This document shows positions 21,421 through 30,662 of a stretch of 64,000 nt of DNA, piece by piece. The stretch is from positions 480,551-544,550 of the forward strand of contig JAUSMA010000069.1 of the NCBI GenBank assembly GCA_030645475.1. The letters are read 5' to 3'. This stretch comes from Nitrospirota bacterium. Its GTDB lineage: Bacteria; Nitrospirota; Nitrospiria; Nitrospirales; Nitrospiraceae. The number at the start of each line of letters is the position of its first letter. Positions within the stretch are counted from its first letter, which is position 1. The notes under the pieces were generated by a model. The model had not been told where the DNA came from. It was given only the letters and a program-made list of their open reading frames with translations, and ran no database searches. The position numbers and the translations under genes are program-made.

Positions 21421-21738
21421 CTACGCGGGGTCCTGGTACTCAACCCAGGTTTCTTTTTCGGCGAGATACTTCGTGCCTTTGAAATTCGCGCGCGTTCTCA
21501 ATTTGCTGAAGCCGAATCCCTGCATGGCATTGATGAGCTCTTGCACCGCAGCGGGAATAGTCGGGTGCGAGTGCCCCTCGACAGTCAGGGCTTCATACAT
21601 GGCCTTGGCGGCGTAGCCTGAGGTGGTTCGATTGACGAGGACTGCGCGATTGAAGTACCGATCGCTCGGGTCGACTCCTTCAACCTGGTGCTTTTCAACG
21701 AGACCTTCTTTTTTGAAAAGTAGCGGAAGCGAACTCAT
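21421..21738 (-). CDS. Conserved hypothetical small protein
   Basis: I do not recognise a named family. The 105-residue product is soluble, basic in its second half, and lacks cysteines and a signal peptide. I chose the ATG at 21738 because GGAGGTGG lies directly upstream on the minus strand; an ATG at 21750 is possible. Its stop is 7 nt from the convergent serine hydrolase stop. It has its own promoter at 21781-21809, back to back with that of pgsA. Confidence 0.65.
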   Translation of the reverse strand: MSSLPLLFKKEGLVEKHQVEGVDPSDRYFNRAVLVNRTTSGYAAKAMYEALTVEGHSHPTIPAAVQELINAMQGFGFSKLRTRANFKGTKYLAEKETWVEYQDPA

Positions 21739-21780
21739 CACCACCTCCATAATACCCACGTGGAACGGTCTAGGGCCCTG

Positions 21781-21809
21781 ATTATAAGGAGAGGCTGTGC
21801 CGACTGCAA
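21781..21809 (-). promoter_or_regulatory. Promoter of the 105-residue gene
   Basis: Reading the minus strand, TTGCAG (21809-21804), a 17-nt spacer and a perfect TATAAT (21786-21781) lie about 45 nt before the start codon. Confidence 0.6.
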
Positions 21810-21813
21810 GCCG

Positions 21814-21843
21814 TTGACAACCTCTTGATGCCCCCCCTATCAT
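21814..21843 (+). promoter_or_regulatory. Promoter of pgsA
   Basis: A consensus TTGACA (21814-21819), an 18-nt spacer and TATCAT (21838-21843) lie 43 nt upstream of the pgsA ATG. It is divergent from the neighbouring minus-strand promoter, with only 4 nt between the two -35 boxes. Confidence 0.65.
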
Positions 21844-21886
21844 TTCTCGCCGTTGTGATCGGTCGACGTGCGTAGCTTTGGACGCG

Positions 21887-22429
21887 ATGAATATTCCCAA
21901 CAGCTTGACCATCCTTCGCATTCTCCTGATTCCCTGCTACATCGGGCTGCTTGTCTACGGCAGATTCGATCAAGCCCTCATCGTGCTTATCGTGGCTGGA
22001 CTGACCGATGCGCTCGATGGGGCCATCGCTCGCGTGATGAATCAGCATACCCGGCTCGGAGCCGTGCTGGATCCTCTGGCCGATAAGCTGCTCCTCACTT
22101 CCGGGTTCATCACACTCTCGATGATTCATTTGATTCCGTCGTGGGTCACCATTCTTGTGGTCAGCCGAGACTTGATCTTAATGCTCGGGACGGCGGTGGC
22201 GCACTTCACGGAATCTCACGTGGATATTACTCCCACGTTCCTGGGCAAGGGCACCACGCTGCTCCAGCTCTCCTATATTGTGACGGTGATATTTCTGAGT
22301 TCGCGTCACATCAATCCTCCTGCCATGGTCATGCTGTCCCTCTTGTTCGGCATGGTCTCCTTTACGCTCTTGTCAGGGCTGCATTATCTCTACCGGGGCT
22401 ACCGGCACACGAGTGCGCTCAGCAGCTAA
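21887..22429 (+). CDS. pgsA: CDP-diacylglycerol glycerol-3-phosphate phosphatidyltransferase
   Basis: This 180-residue polytopic membrane enzyme of the CDP-alcohol phosphatidyltransferase family would form phosphatidylglycerol phosphate. The full signature DxxDGxxARx8Gx3Dx3D is present with Asp41, Asp44, Gly45, Arg49, Gly58, Asp62 and Asp66. The N-terminal NIPNSLTILRI is the typical PgsA opening. The ATG at 21887 is used rather than the TTG at 21878. A related CDP-alcohol transferase cannot be fully excluded. Confidence 0.88.
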   Translation: MNIPNSLTILRILLIPCYIGLLVYGRFDQALIVLIVAGLTDALDGAIARVMNQHTRLGAVLDPLADKLLLTSGFITLSMIHLIPSWVTILVVSRDLILMLGTAVAHFTESHVDITPTFLGKGTTLLQLSYIVTVIFLSSRHINPPAMVMLSLLFGMVSFTLLSGLHYLYRGYRHTSALSS

Positions 22430-22487
22430 TGTGTTGTAGGGCTTGAGCCTGCGTACCTCTTTGCCCGCGCAGAGATTGTGCATTCGT

Positions 22488-22516
22488 TTGACAGGTTTGG
22501 GGGTGATTAGTAGACT
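22488..22516 (+). promoter_or_regulatory. Promoter of pilC
   Basis: TTGACA (22488-22493), a 17-nt spacer and TAGACT (22511-22516) lie about 70 nt before the pilC start. It suggests pilC is transcribed from a housekeeping promoter separate from pgsA. Confidence 0.6.
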
Positions 22517-22587
22517 CGCCTGGTAGGTATTCCCCTCAGTTTACAACCGGCCATGGTCATGGCCACATCGAAGGGTGAGTGTTGCGT

Positions 22588-23805
22588 ATGGCTACCTTTG
22601 CATATGTCGGACGAACCAGATCAGGTGCCGTCAAGAAGGGCGAGCTAAGCGCGAAGACCCGAGATGAGGCGGTGGATCAACTTCGCAAGCAAAGCGTCGT
22701 CGTCACCAGCCTCGATGAAAAGAAGGGTGGTGCAGGCGGATTCAACTTGAGTTTTGGATCCGGTCTCACCGATAAAGATTTGGTCGTGTTTACGCGGCAA
22801 TTTGGCACGATGATTAGTGCAGGCCTGCCTTTGGTGCAATGTCTCGAAATTCTCTCGACCCAATCTGAGAATAAAGTGCTGCGAGAAACGATCGGAGAAG
22901 TGAAGACTCAAGTGGAAGCCGGCTCGACCTTTTCGGATGCCTTGCGGCGTCATCCCAAAGTGTTCGACGATCTTTATGTCAATCTAGTGCATGCGGGTGA
23001 GGTGGGTGGTCTGCTCGATACGATTTTGACGCGTCTTGCCGTGTACATCGAGAAAGCGATGAAACTCAAAGGGCAGATCAAATCTGCCATGATCTATCCC
23101 TCCGCGATCATGGGGGTTGCCGTTATTGTCATCGCGGTGCTCATGATCTTTGTCATTCCGATTTTCGCAAAGATGTTTCTGGAGTTGTCAGGCGGAAAAG
23201 TCGCGTTGCCAGGCCCCACTCAAGTGGTCATCGACGCCAGTAATTTCTTTATTGCGTACTGGTACGTCATTCTTGGGAGCATTGTTGGGACCATCATGGG
23301 TGTTAAAAAGTATTATGCGACCGTTCAAGGGCGGAAGGTCATCGATACGTTGCTTCTCAAGTTGCCAGTCGTTGGAGACTTAATCAGAAAAGCTTCGGTT
23401 GCGAAGTTCACCCGTACGCTTGGGACATTGCTCTCCAGCGGAGTGCCAATCCTCGATGGGTTGACCATCTGTGCAAAGACTTCAGGAAATAAGGTTGTTG
23501 AAGAAACGTTGTTAAATGCGCGTACCAGTATCAGCGGAGGAAAGACCATTGCCGATCCTTTGGCCGCCAGCGGAGTTTTTCCGAAGATGGTGACGCATAT
23601 GATCGCCGTCGGTGAGTCAACCGGCGCGCTGGATGCGATGTTAGGGAAAATTGCAGACTTTTACGAAGAGGAAGTTGATCAAGCCGTAACCGGGTTGACG
23701 GCATTACTGGAGCCGGCGATGATGGTGTTCTTGGGGGTCGTGATTGGGTTTATCGTCATTGCGATGTACCTCCCGATCTTCAAGATGGCCTCTGCAATCG
23801 GGTAG
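22588..23805 (+). CDS. pilC: Type IV pilus inner-membrane platform protein PilC
   Basis: This 405-residue GspF/PilC-family protein has two repeated T2SSF domains (about residues 70-195 and 275-400) and three membrane segments, one of them at the extreme C-terminus. The N-terminus begins ATFAYVGRTRSG as is usual for PilC. The platform protein couples the PilB/PilT motor ATPases to pilin insertion. The ATG at 22588 follows AAGGGTGAG. No other pilus structural gene is in the window; only the PilS/PilR-like pair follows, across a terminator. Confidence 0.9.
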   Translation: MATFAYVGRTRSGAVKKGELSAKTRDEAVDQLRKQSVVVTSLDEKKGGAGGFNLSFGSGLTDKDLVVFTRQFGTMISAGLPLVQCLEILSTQSENKVLRETIGEVKTQVEAGSTFSDALRRHPKVFDDLYVNLVHAGEVGGLLDTILTRLAVYIEKAMKLKGQIKSAMIYPSAIMGVAVIVIAVLMIFVIPIFAKMFLELSGGKVALPGPTQVVIDASNFFIAYWYVILGSIVGTIMGVKKYYATVQGRKVIDTLLLKLPVVGDLIRKASVAKFTRTLGTLLSSGVPILDGLTICAKTSGNKVVEETLLNARTSISGGKTIADPLAASGVFPKMVTHMIAVGESTGALDAMLGKIADFYEEEVDQAVTGLTALLEPAMMVFLGVVIGFIVIAMYLPIFKMASAIG

Positions 23806-23888
23806 AGGCTTGGCGATTGCCGTCCCTCTCGCGGAGTTGAGGCCTGTCTCCCAGCATGAGGGCGCTTAGCTGTTAGGGTTAAACCTCT

Positions 23889-23918
23889 CGGTGCCTCATC
23901 GAATGTGCGATGAGGCAC
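23889..23918 (+). terminator. Terminator-like hairpin after pilC
   Basis: GGTGCCTCATCG and CGATGAGGCACC form a perfect 12-bp stem with a 6-nt loop, followed by TTCT. It separates pilC from the sensor kinase gene. The U-tract is short. Confidence 0.7.
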
Positions 23919-23966
23919 CTTCTAGCCTCCTAATCCGAAGAGAATGAGCGAAACACATCTTTTTTC

Positions 23967-25706
23967 ATGTCCCGCCTATTCCCTTTCTTGTCCAGAGGTC
24001 TTCCACTCATGAATGAGTTGCGCGTAAGACTGTACTGGCTCATGGGGCTTCGGTTGGCTCTCGTGAGCCTGACGCTCGGCCTGTCTCTCGTCTTCCAAGT
24101 TGTGAAGGGCGGGCGGGTTGAAACGTTCTACACCCTGATTGTTCTCACGTACATTCTGACGATTCCTTCCGCTCTCCTGCTCCGTAGGCTGACCTCACCA
24201 GTCTCACTCACGATATTTTTCTGGGCTCAGGTCGGGATCGACTTCCTTCTTGAAACGGTGTTGGTTGCGAGGACTGGGGGAGTCGAGAGTCCCTTTGCGG
24301 TGTTGTATGTCATGACGGTGGCGGTGGCCAGTCTCGTTCCTCGCCGGCGAGTGGGGCTTCTTGCCGCCTGTTTCTGCATCATTCTGTTCGGGCTCTTAAC
24401 CAATGTTCAACTGTACGGTCTTGCTGAAGCGTGGGGGTGGCTGCCGCCGAGCCGGCTGACGGCGCCTGAAACGTTTCAAACATTCGGCGTCTATGCGCTT
24501 GCTCTTCTGGTCGTCGGCATTCTTGGCGGAACCTTAGCCGACCAGCTTTACCAGGCGGACCAATCGTTACGCGAGAAGGAGCAGGGACTGAGCCGGCTCC
24601 AGGTCTTTCACGAGAATATTGTCCATAGCATCAGCAGCGGCGTATTTACGGCAGATGCTACGGGGTGTATCACCTCGTTCAACCCGGCGGCACAGGAAGC
24701 GACCAGGTATACGCTCGCGCAGGTGGTCGGGCGTCCCTGGCGCGAAATCTTTAACTGGCATCCTGCTCAGGAATCAGACGAACTGATTGGTGGTTCCCCA
24801 TCGACGACGACGCGATTTGAAGTGGAATGTAAACGTGCTGACGGCAATCGCCTGATCCTAGGGATGACCCTTTCTCCATTGCACGAGCAGGGGAAGCAGA
24901 CAGGCCTCGTTGGTGTGTTCAAGGATCTGACGCAGATTCGGGATCTCGAAGAGGAGATGCGGCGTAAGGATTGGCTGGCGAGCTTGGGTGAAATGTCTGC
25001 CGGAATGGCTCATGAAATTCGAAATCCGCTTGGCGCGTTGGCCGGCGCCATGCAAATGCTCCGGAAAGATGCCACGGAAGATGAAACGAATCGCCGGCTG
25101 ATGGACATTGCGATTCGAGAGGCCACCAGGCTCGACAACATCATCACTGAATTCCTCCAGTATGCCCGTCCTCCGGCACTCAATCTTGCCGAGCACGATC
25201 TCAATAAAGTACTTGCCGAGACGCTTGATCTCGTTCAACATGAAGCGCGAACACGTTCAAATATCAAAATTGTGACATCTCTAGCCACAGGGGTGCTCAC
25301 GGCCCTAGTCGACCAAGATCAGTTCCGGCAAGTCTTCTGGAATATGGCGACGAACGCCTTTGAAGCGATGCCGGAGGGGGGGCAGTTGACGATCTCGACA
25401 GGCTGTCGTCACGTCGATGCCGGGGGCCGTAAGGGGGATGTCATCGAAATTGCTTTTCAGGACACCGGCGAAGGCATTCCGAAGCAGAATCTGGATAAAA
25501 TATTTCTCCCGTTTTTCACGACGAAGAAAGAAGGGTCAGGACTGGGTCTCGCAGCCGTGCATCGCATTGTCGATTTGCACGGGGGCTGGATCAAGGTCGA
25601 AAGTCAGGAGCGCCATGGCTCACGGTTTGTGGTCTGTATGCCGCGTTCCGGAGATGCCGGGATGCGGTTGTGGCATGAGGGGCGAACGCCGTGGAAAAGA
25701 TCCTAG
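23967..25706 (+). CDS. PilS-like membrane sensor histidine kinase
   Basis: This protein of up to 579 residues has about six closely packed membrane segments in the first 190 residues, a PAS domain (about 210-325) and a histidine kinase core. The phosphorylated His is His349 in the box MAHEIRNPLG. The N box WNMATNAFEAM, the G1 box DTGEGIP and the G2 box GSGLGLAAV follow. Domain order and the overlapping NtrC-type regulator match PilS/PilR pairs that control pilin genes. The ATG at 24009 (565 residues) is an alternative with a weak AGAGG upstream. Confidence 0.86.
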   Translation: MSRLFPFLSRGLPLMNELRVRLYWLMGLRLALVSLTLGLSLVFQVVKGGRVETFYTLIVLTYILTIPSALLLRRLTSPVSLTIFFWAQVGIDFLLETVLVARTGGVESPFAVLYVMTVAVASLVPRRRVGLLAACFCIILFGLLTNVQLYGLAEAWGWLPPSRLTAPETFQTFGVYALALLVVGILGGTLADQLYQADQSLREKEQGLSRLQVFHENIVHSISSGVFTADATGCITSFNPAAQEATRYTLAQVVGRPWREIFNWHPAQESDELIGGSPSTTTRFEVECKRADGNRLILGMTLSPLHEQGKQTGLVGVFKDLTQIRDLEEEMRRKDWLASLGEMSAGMAHEIRNPLGALAGAMQMLRKDATEDETNRRLMDIAIREATRLDNIITEFLQYARPPALNLAEHDLNKVLAETLDLVQHEARTRSNIKIVTSLATGVLTALVDQDQFRQVFWNMATNAFEAMPEGGQLTISTGCRHVDAGGRKGDVIEIAFQDTGEGIPKQNLDKIFLPFFTTKKEGSGLGLAAVHRIVDLHGGWIKVESQERHGSRFVVCMPRSGDAGMRLWHEGRTPWKRS

Positions 25707-27073
25707 TTGTTGATGACGAGCGAAGCCTCCGCGAGGTCCTGAGCATCATGCTTACACGAGCCGGTTATGCCGTGACCGAAGCCTCGGACGGCGAAGAGGC
25801 CATCGGTCATGTGAACAGGGAAATTTTCGATCTCGTGATCACCGACCTTCGCATGCCGAAAGCCGACGGTATGGCGGTCCTCAAGGCGGTGAAGTCTTCG
25901 TCTCCTGAAACCGTCGTTCTGGTCCTTACGGCGTTTGCGACCGCGGACTCGGCGGTTGATGCGATGAAACAGGGCGCGTATGACTACCTGACCAAGCCCT
26001 TCCAGGTCGATGAAGTGCAGCTGATTATCCGCAATGCCCTGGAGAAGCGGCGACTCTCGACGGAAAATATTCTCTTGAAGCGCGAAATGGCGAGCCAATC
26101 GTCGTTTGCGCAGATCGTCGGCCAGAGTGAGAGCATGCAGAAGGTGTTCGATGTGGTGCGCAAGGTCGCTGACGCCAAGAGCAATGTGCTGATTTGCGGG
26201 GAAAGCGGAACAGGCAAAGAGTTGGTGGCACGCGCGATCCACTACAACAGTGCCCGGAGCCCGATGCCGTTTGTGGCGGTGAATTGCAGCGCCGTGCCGG
26301 AGACGTTGCTCGAAAGCGAACTTTTCGGGCACATGAAGGGGGCCTTCACCGGTGCAATGGCCAATAAGGCCGGGCTGTTTGAGATCGCCAATGGCGGCAC
26401 CATTTTTCTGGATGAAATCGGCGACACTACCCCTACGATTCAAGTGAAGTTGTTGCGTGTGATTCAGGAGCGAGAGTTCCGGCGGGTGGGCGGCACTCAG
26501 GACGTGAAGGTCGATGTGCGCATCGTGGCCGCAACTAATAAAGACCTTGAAAAGGCTGTGGCCGACGGATCGTTTCGTGAAGACTTATACTACCGCTTAG
26601 ATGTCATCCCGATCCGGCTCCCGCCGTTGCGGCTTCGCACCGGAGATATCCCGTTACTCGTGAAGCATTTTCTGGAAAAGTTTTCTCAGGAAAGCGGGAA
26701 GCCGGCTCCTGTCTTGACGCCGGAGGCGATGCATGTGTTGTTGGGCCATGAGTGGCGCGGCAACGTGCGCGAGCTTGAAAACTTGCTCGAACGAGTTGTC
26801 GCATTTTCCGTCGGTGCGCCTGTATCGGATGAAGATATTCGCGGTTGGCTCCATCGTGTGGTGATTCCTCAGCAGCATGGGGTGCCTACGGATCTGCCGG
26901 AAGATGGCGTGGATTTGGAGGTGTTGATCAACGGCATTGAAAAGGATTTATTGCTGCAGGCGCTGGAACGGGCCAAGTGGGTCAAGAAGAAGGCTGCCAG
27001 GTTACTGAAGCTCAACACGCGGTCGTTTCGTTATCGGCTAGAGAAGTATGCGATCAAGGGTGGCCGTGATTAA
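25691..27073 (+). CDS. PilR-like sigma-54-dependent response regulator
   Basis: This 460-residue NtrC-family activator has a receiver domain with phosphoacceptor Asp52, an AAA+ domain with Walker A GESGTGKE and the sigma-54-contacting loop GAFTGA, and a Fis-type helix-turn-helix at the C-terminus. It would open sigma-54 promoters after phosphorylation by the overlapping kinase. The GTG at 25691 lies inside the kinase 3' end, which indicates coupling. The target genes are not visible here; pilA-type genes are the usual targets of this family. Confidence 0.88.
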   Translation: MEKILVVDDERSLREVLSIMLTRAGYAVTEASDGEEAIGHVNREIFDLVITDLRMPKADGMAVLKAVKSSSPETVVLVLTAFATADSAVDAMKQGAYDYLTKPFQVDEVQLIIRNALEKRRLSTENILLKREMASQSSFAQIVGQSESMQKVFDVVRKVADAKSNVLICGESGTGKELVARAIHYNSARSPMPFVAVNCSAVPETLLESELFGHMKGAFTGAMANKAGLFEIANGGTIFLDEIGDTTPTIQVKLLRVIQEREFRRVGGTQDVKVDVRIVAATNKDLEKAVADGSFREDLYYRLDVIPIRLPPLRLRTGDIPLLVKHFLEKFSQESGKPAPVLTPEAMHVLLGHEWRGNVRELENLLERVVAFSVGAPVSDEDIRGWLHRVVIPQQHGVPTDLPEDGVDLEVLINGIEKDLLLQALERAKWVKKKAARLLKLNTRSFRYRLEKYAIKGGRD

Positions 27074-27989
27074 TTCGCAGTCGAATCCCTCCGAGATCAC
27101 CGTGTTCGCTCCGGCCAAAATCAATCTCATTCTCCGCATCCTCGACCGCCGTCCGGACGGGTTCCACAATCTCTGGTCGATCATGCAGACGGTCGCGCTG
27201 GAAGATGAGGTGCAGATCAGGCTCTGTCCCGGCCGACAGGGCATCTACCTGAGCTGTGATGCCGGTCAGTTGGCTGCTGACCAAAGTAACCTCGTGTATC
27301 GTGCAGCCGCTGCGGTGGTGGAGCGAGCCCGGCTGTCGATCGGTCTCGAGATTGAACTTCGGAAGCGCATTCCGATGGGGGCAGGCCTTGGTGGAGGGAG
27401 TAGCGATGCCGCAGCGACCATTATAGGATTGAACCGTTTGTTGCAGCTGGGATGGTCTTCTCTGGAGATGGCCGATGTCGGGCAATCGCTGGGGAGCGAT
27501 GTCCCGTTTTTTCTGTTCGCTCCTTCAGCCTTCGTGGCAGGTCGGGGAGAAACCGTTCGGCCCGTCGTCGTTGAGGGGCTGCGCTGGGTTGTGCTTGCGA
27601 ATCCAGGGTTTGGGGTCAATACCAAGTGGGCTTACCAAGAGTTAGCTGCAAATAGGATTGGTGTGAGGCCGCTGTCACCAGCGCAGCGCGAACTCGACCG
27701 GCAATCGCGGGTGAGCTGGGCCCAACTCATTGCCGCGGCAGAGAATGATTTCGAGGCGCCAGTTTTTGCCGCCCATGGGAAGCTCCGGGAGATCAAGCAG
27801 AGTTTGCAGGCTCAAGGAGCTGAAATTGCGTTGCTATCCGGAAGCGGGGCAACGGTGTTCGGGGTCTTCACCGATGAGGCCGTTGCGCGCCTGGCCCAGT
27901 CAAAATTGGCCAGTGACCCGCTGATGACGGTATTCGTTGTCCCTAGCTGTTCAGGCGCGCTCCTCGTGCAAGAAGAACTCCCGCGATAG
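27048..27989 (+). CDS. ispE: 4-diphosphocytidyl-2-C-methyl-D-erythritol kinase IspE
   Basis: This 313-residue GHMP kinase phosphorylates CDP-methylerythritol in the MEP isoprenoid pathway. The substrate segment FAPAKINLILRI and the ATP loop PMGAGLGGGSSDAAA are conserved. The start is uncertain: the ATG at 27048 lies inside the regulator gene, while a GTG at 27069 directly overlaps its stop and has AAGGGTGG upstream. The shorter start would leave 306 residues and keep all motifs. Confidence 0.92.
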   Translation: MRSRVAVINSQSNPSEITVFAPAKINLILRILDRRPDGFHNLWSIMQTVALEDEVQIRLCPGRQGIYLSCDAGQLAADQSNLVYRAAAAVVERARLSIGLEIELRKRIPMGAGLGGGSSDAAATIIGLNRLLQLGWSSLEMADVGQSLGSDVPFFLFAPSAFVAGRGETVRPVVVEGLRWVVLANPGFGVNTKWAYQELAANRIGVRPLSPAQRELDRQSRVSWAQLIAAAENDFEAPVFAAHGKLREIKQSLQAQGAEIALLSGSGATVFGVFTDEAVARLAQSKLASDPLMTVFVVPSCSGALLVQEELPR

Positions 27990-27996
27990 GCCTTGG

Positions 27997-28026
27997 TTGA
28001 CAAGCCTCCGTACATTCCGTTACATT
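27997..28026 (+). promoter_or_regulatory. Promoter of prs
   Basis: Consensus TTGACA (27997-28002), an 18-nt spacer and TACATT (28021-28026) lie directly after ispE. The predicted leader before prs is about 140 nt. No tRNA is encoded in this gap, although many bacteria carry one there. Confidence 0.58.
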
Positions 28027-28173
28027 CTGACCCCTTAGTTGGCTTCCTCAACAGCGCGCAGCGAACAGAGGTCGGCGGGTATTCACTACGTCAACCTACG
28101 CCCGCGGTCGAGATGAACCACATACGAAATCAGGCCCTTCGTAATCGTATTCAAAGGATCTTTTGGGGAATCG

Positions 28174-29115
28174 ATGAGCAGAGAGCTAAAGATATTCTCT
28201 GGTAATGCAAATCCGGATCTGGCCCATGAGATCTGTGCCTATCTCGGGACAAAACTTGGTGAAGCCACGGTGGCGTCATTCAGTGACGGCGAGATTCGTG
28301 TCAAGATCGAGGAAAACGTCCGTGGCGCCGACGTGTTCGTCGTGCAATCCAGTTGTCAGCCGGTCAACGACTCCCTCATGGAGTTGTTGATTATTATTGA
28401 TGCGCTTAAGCGCTCTTCCGCGAATCGCATCACGGCGGTCATTCCATATTTTGGTTATGCGAGGCAGGATCGTAAGGATCAGCCGCGTGTGCCGATTTCT
28501 GCAAAACTCGTGGCCGATCTGATCAGCACGGCCGGGACTGACCGCGTCTTGACCATGGACCTCCATGCAGGGCAGATTCAGGGATTCTTTAATATTCCGG
28601 TGGACCATCTTTACGCGCTTCCTGTCTTGTTGGATTATATTACGAAGCAAAAAGTCAGCGACCTGGTGGTGGTTTCCCCTGATGCCGGTGGAGTCGAGCG
28701 GGCTCGTGCATTTGCGAAGCGGCTTCAAGCGAACCTGGCGATTATCGACAAGCGGCGTGAAGGACCCAACCAGACGCAGATTATGAACATCATCGGCGAC
28801 GTCGCGGGCAAGAGTGCGCTCTTGCTGGACGACATGATCGATACGGCCGGCACCATTGTAAAAGGCGCTCAAGCCTGTATGGATAAAGGGGCTCGTGAGG
28901 TGTGGACGGCTTGTACCCATGCGGTTCTCACCGGGCCAGCGTTGGACCGGATTCAGCAATCCTGCTTGAGGCAGGTGATCGTGACCAATTCGATTCCGTT
29001 ACGGGGCAAAGAGCAGATCTGCGCGAAGTTGCATCAATTGTCGGTCGCACCACTGCTCGGTGAGGCGATCAGGCGTATCCATGAAGATGAGTCGGTGAGT
29101 TCATTGTTTGCCTGA
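28174..29115 (+). CDS. prs: Ribose-phosphate pyrophosphokinase
   Basis: This 313-residue enzyme makes PRPP from ribose 5-phosphate and ATP for nucleotide, His and Trp synthesis. It has the catalytic flexible-loop region around YARQDRK, the metal-binding segment [11 protein letters not shown] and the PRPP-binding loop [10 protein letters not shown]. Length is typical of class I bacterial PRPP synthetases. It is followed 50 nt later by rplY, a common ispE-prs-rplY-pth order. Confidence 0.96.
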   Translation: MSRELKIFSGNANPDLAHEICAYLGTKLGEATVASFSDGEIRVKIEENVRGADVFVVQSSCQPVNDSLMELLIIIDALKRSSANRITAVIPYFGYARQDRKDQPRVPISAKLVADLISTAGTDRVLTMDLHAGQIQGFFNIPVDHLYALPVLLDYITKQKVSDLVVVSPDAGGVERARAFAKRLQANLAIIDKRREGPNQTQIMNIIGDVAGKSALLLDDMIDTAGTIVKGAQACMDKGAREVWTACTHAVLTGPALDRIQQSCLRQVIVTNSIPLRGKEQICAKLHQLSVAPLLGEAIRRIHEDESVSSLFA

Positions 29116-29165
29116 CTCGAGACCGAGATATCTGAAGACCAGCGAGAAGGGGGCGGAGGCGTATC

Positions 29166-29939
29166 ATGAAATTCGAACTAGCAGTCACCGTGAGAGAGAA
29201 GACCGGAAAAGGCGCGGCGCGCCAGCTCCGGCGAGAGGGCAAGATCCCCGGCGTGTTATACGGGCAGGGCGAATGTCTGCTCTTGACGATTGAGCCTGAT
29301 AGCTTGGTCAAGATTTTGAAGGCACAGGCGGGAGGAACCGCACTCGTGTCGCTGACGCTGACCGGTGCGAAGTCGACTCCGAACCGGACCGCACTCTTGC
29401 GCGATTTCCAGGTCGATCCGGTTGAGGGGAATGTGCTTCATGCGGACCTGTTTGAAATCTCGATGAACAAGCCGATTCGCGTGAAAGTGCCTCTCCATTT
29501 GACCGGTGGAGTGCCTGCCGGTGTGAAGGAAGGCGGCATCCTTCATCATAATATGCGCGAGTTGCATATTGAGTGTCTGCCGGCTGTGTTGCCAGACTTT
29601 ATTGAAGTTGATGCGTCGGGGCTGAACATTTCGCAAGGCCTCCACTTGAAAGATGTCGCTGTGCGCGAAGGGATCAAATTTCTCGATGACCCGGAGCACA
29701 TGGTTGTGAGTGTGGCCGCGCCGATGACGGAAGCTAAGCTGGAATCGCTCCTTGCGAGCGGCGTAGCTGGAGCTGAGGGCGGGAAAGAGCCTGAAGTGGC
29801 AGGCAAGGGCAAAGTTGAAGGTGCTGAGGGCGGCGAGGCAGGGAAGGCCGGTGCAGCGGCGGCCGATGCCAAGGGCGGCGACAAGAAGGGTGCTGCGGCA
29901 CCAAAAGCTGAGAAGAAAGAAGCCGAAAAGAAGAAGTAA
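29166..29939 (+). CDS. rplY: 50S ribosomal protein bL25 (CTC form) with extended tail
   Basis: This 257-residue protein has the 5S rRNA-binding L25 domain (about residues 5-95) and the beta domain of the longer CTC/TL5 form (about 100-190). From about residue 198 the protein becomes a low-complexity Ala/Gly/Lys/Glu tail ending in alternating Lys and Glu, probably disordered. A GGGGGCGGAGG stretch precedes the ATG. The next gene, pth, starts 2 nt after the stop. Confidence 0.93.
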   Translation: MKFELAVTVREKTGKGAARQLRREGKIPGVLYGQGECLLLTIEPDSLVKILKAQAGGTALVSLTLTGAKSTPNRTALLRDFQVDPVEGNVLHADLFEISMNKPIRVKVPLHLTGGVPAGVKEGGILHHNMRELHIECLPAVLPDFIEVDASGLNISQGLHLKDVAVREGIKFLDDPEHMVVSVAAPMTEAKLESLLASGVAGAEGGKEPEVAGKGKVEGAEGGEAGKAGAAAADAKGGDKKGAAAPKAEKKEAEKKK

Positions 29940-29941
29940 CG

Positions 29942-30538
29942 GTGCGTCTCATCGTTGGGCTGGGCAACCCTGGTGCGGCCTATGCTCAGACTCGTCACAA
30001 TATTGGCATGTTGGCCATCGAGCGGGCTGCCGCTCGATGGTCCATCCGTCTCGCCAGGCGCGGGCTTGCGCAGCGAGGATCCGGGCGGCTCGGGTCGGAA
30101 CTCCTCGAACTTGCAGGCACGCTCGACTGGATGAACATCACCGGTCCTCCGCTCAAAGGCCTCCTCCGCGAGTATTCATTAACTGCCGAAGATCTGATCC
30201 TTCTCCACGACGATCTTGACCTTGAGATGGGGCGTCTTCGCATCAAGCAAGAGGGTGGTCACGGAGGACATAACGGCATCAGGTCGGTCATCGATGCGGT
30301 CGGAACGTCTCAGTTTATACGAATAAAAATCGGAATCGGACGTCCGGCACCACGTCAGGATTCGGCGGATTATGTGCTGCAGGCGTTCACGAGAGAAGAA
30401 CTCGAGGTGTTGAATCCCTCTCTTGATCGCGTCGTCGATGCGTTGGAATGTTTGATCCACAGGGGGACAGTCGTGGCCATGAATCAGTTCAATATCCGCG
30501 AAAAGCCGGCAGGAGATGAAGGGGCGTCGGCAAGCTGA
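29942..30538 (+). CDS. pth: Peptidyl-tRNA hydrolase
   Basis: This 198-residue enzyme releases peptides from dropped-off peptidyl-tRNA. The N-terminal GLGNPG and catalytic His19-Asn20 (TRHNIG), the central LLHDDLDL with the catalytic Asp region, and GGHGGHNGIRS are present. The GTG start lies 2 nt after rplY. The usual FMN motif after the first domain reads WMNITGPPL here, a mild variation. Confidence 0.94.
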   Translation: MRLIVGLGNPGAAYAQTRHNIGMLAIERAAARWSIRLARRGLAQRGSGRLGSELLELAGTLDWMNITGPPLKGLLREYSLTAEDLILLHDDLDLEMGRLRIKQEGGHGGHNGIRSVIDAVGTSQFIRIKIGIGRPAPRQDSADYVLQAFTREELEVLNPSLDRVVDALECLIHRGTVVAMNQFNIREKPAGDEGASAS

Positions 30539-30622
30539 TTGTTTGCCGCCAGTACCGAGAAATCCAGGAGTCGACGTGCGGTCGGGCCAGAGTGAAGATT
30601 CACGCAGGGCCTCCCCTTTCAT

Positions 30623-30652
30623 TTGACAGCTTCTTCAAGGCTATGGTAGCTT
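30623..30652 (+). promoter_or_regulatory. Possible promoter of the rpsF operon
   Basis: A perfect TTGACA (30623-30628) is followed after 18 nt by TAGCTT, a weak -10 element. It is the best candidate in the 197-nt gap between pth and rpsF. Confidence 0.4.
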
Positions 30653-30662
30653 CACCCCTTCG

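Noticed and set aside
27990..28173. A possible tRNA gene between ispE and prs, where many bacteria have one.
   Set aside because: No cloverleaf, TTC-loop or acceptor stem could be found on either strand.
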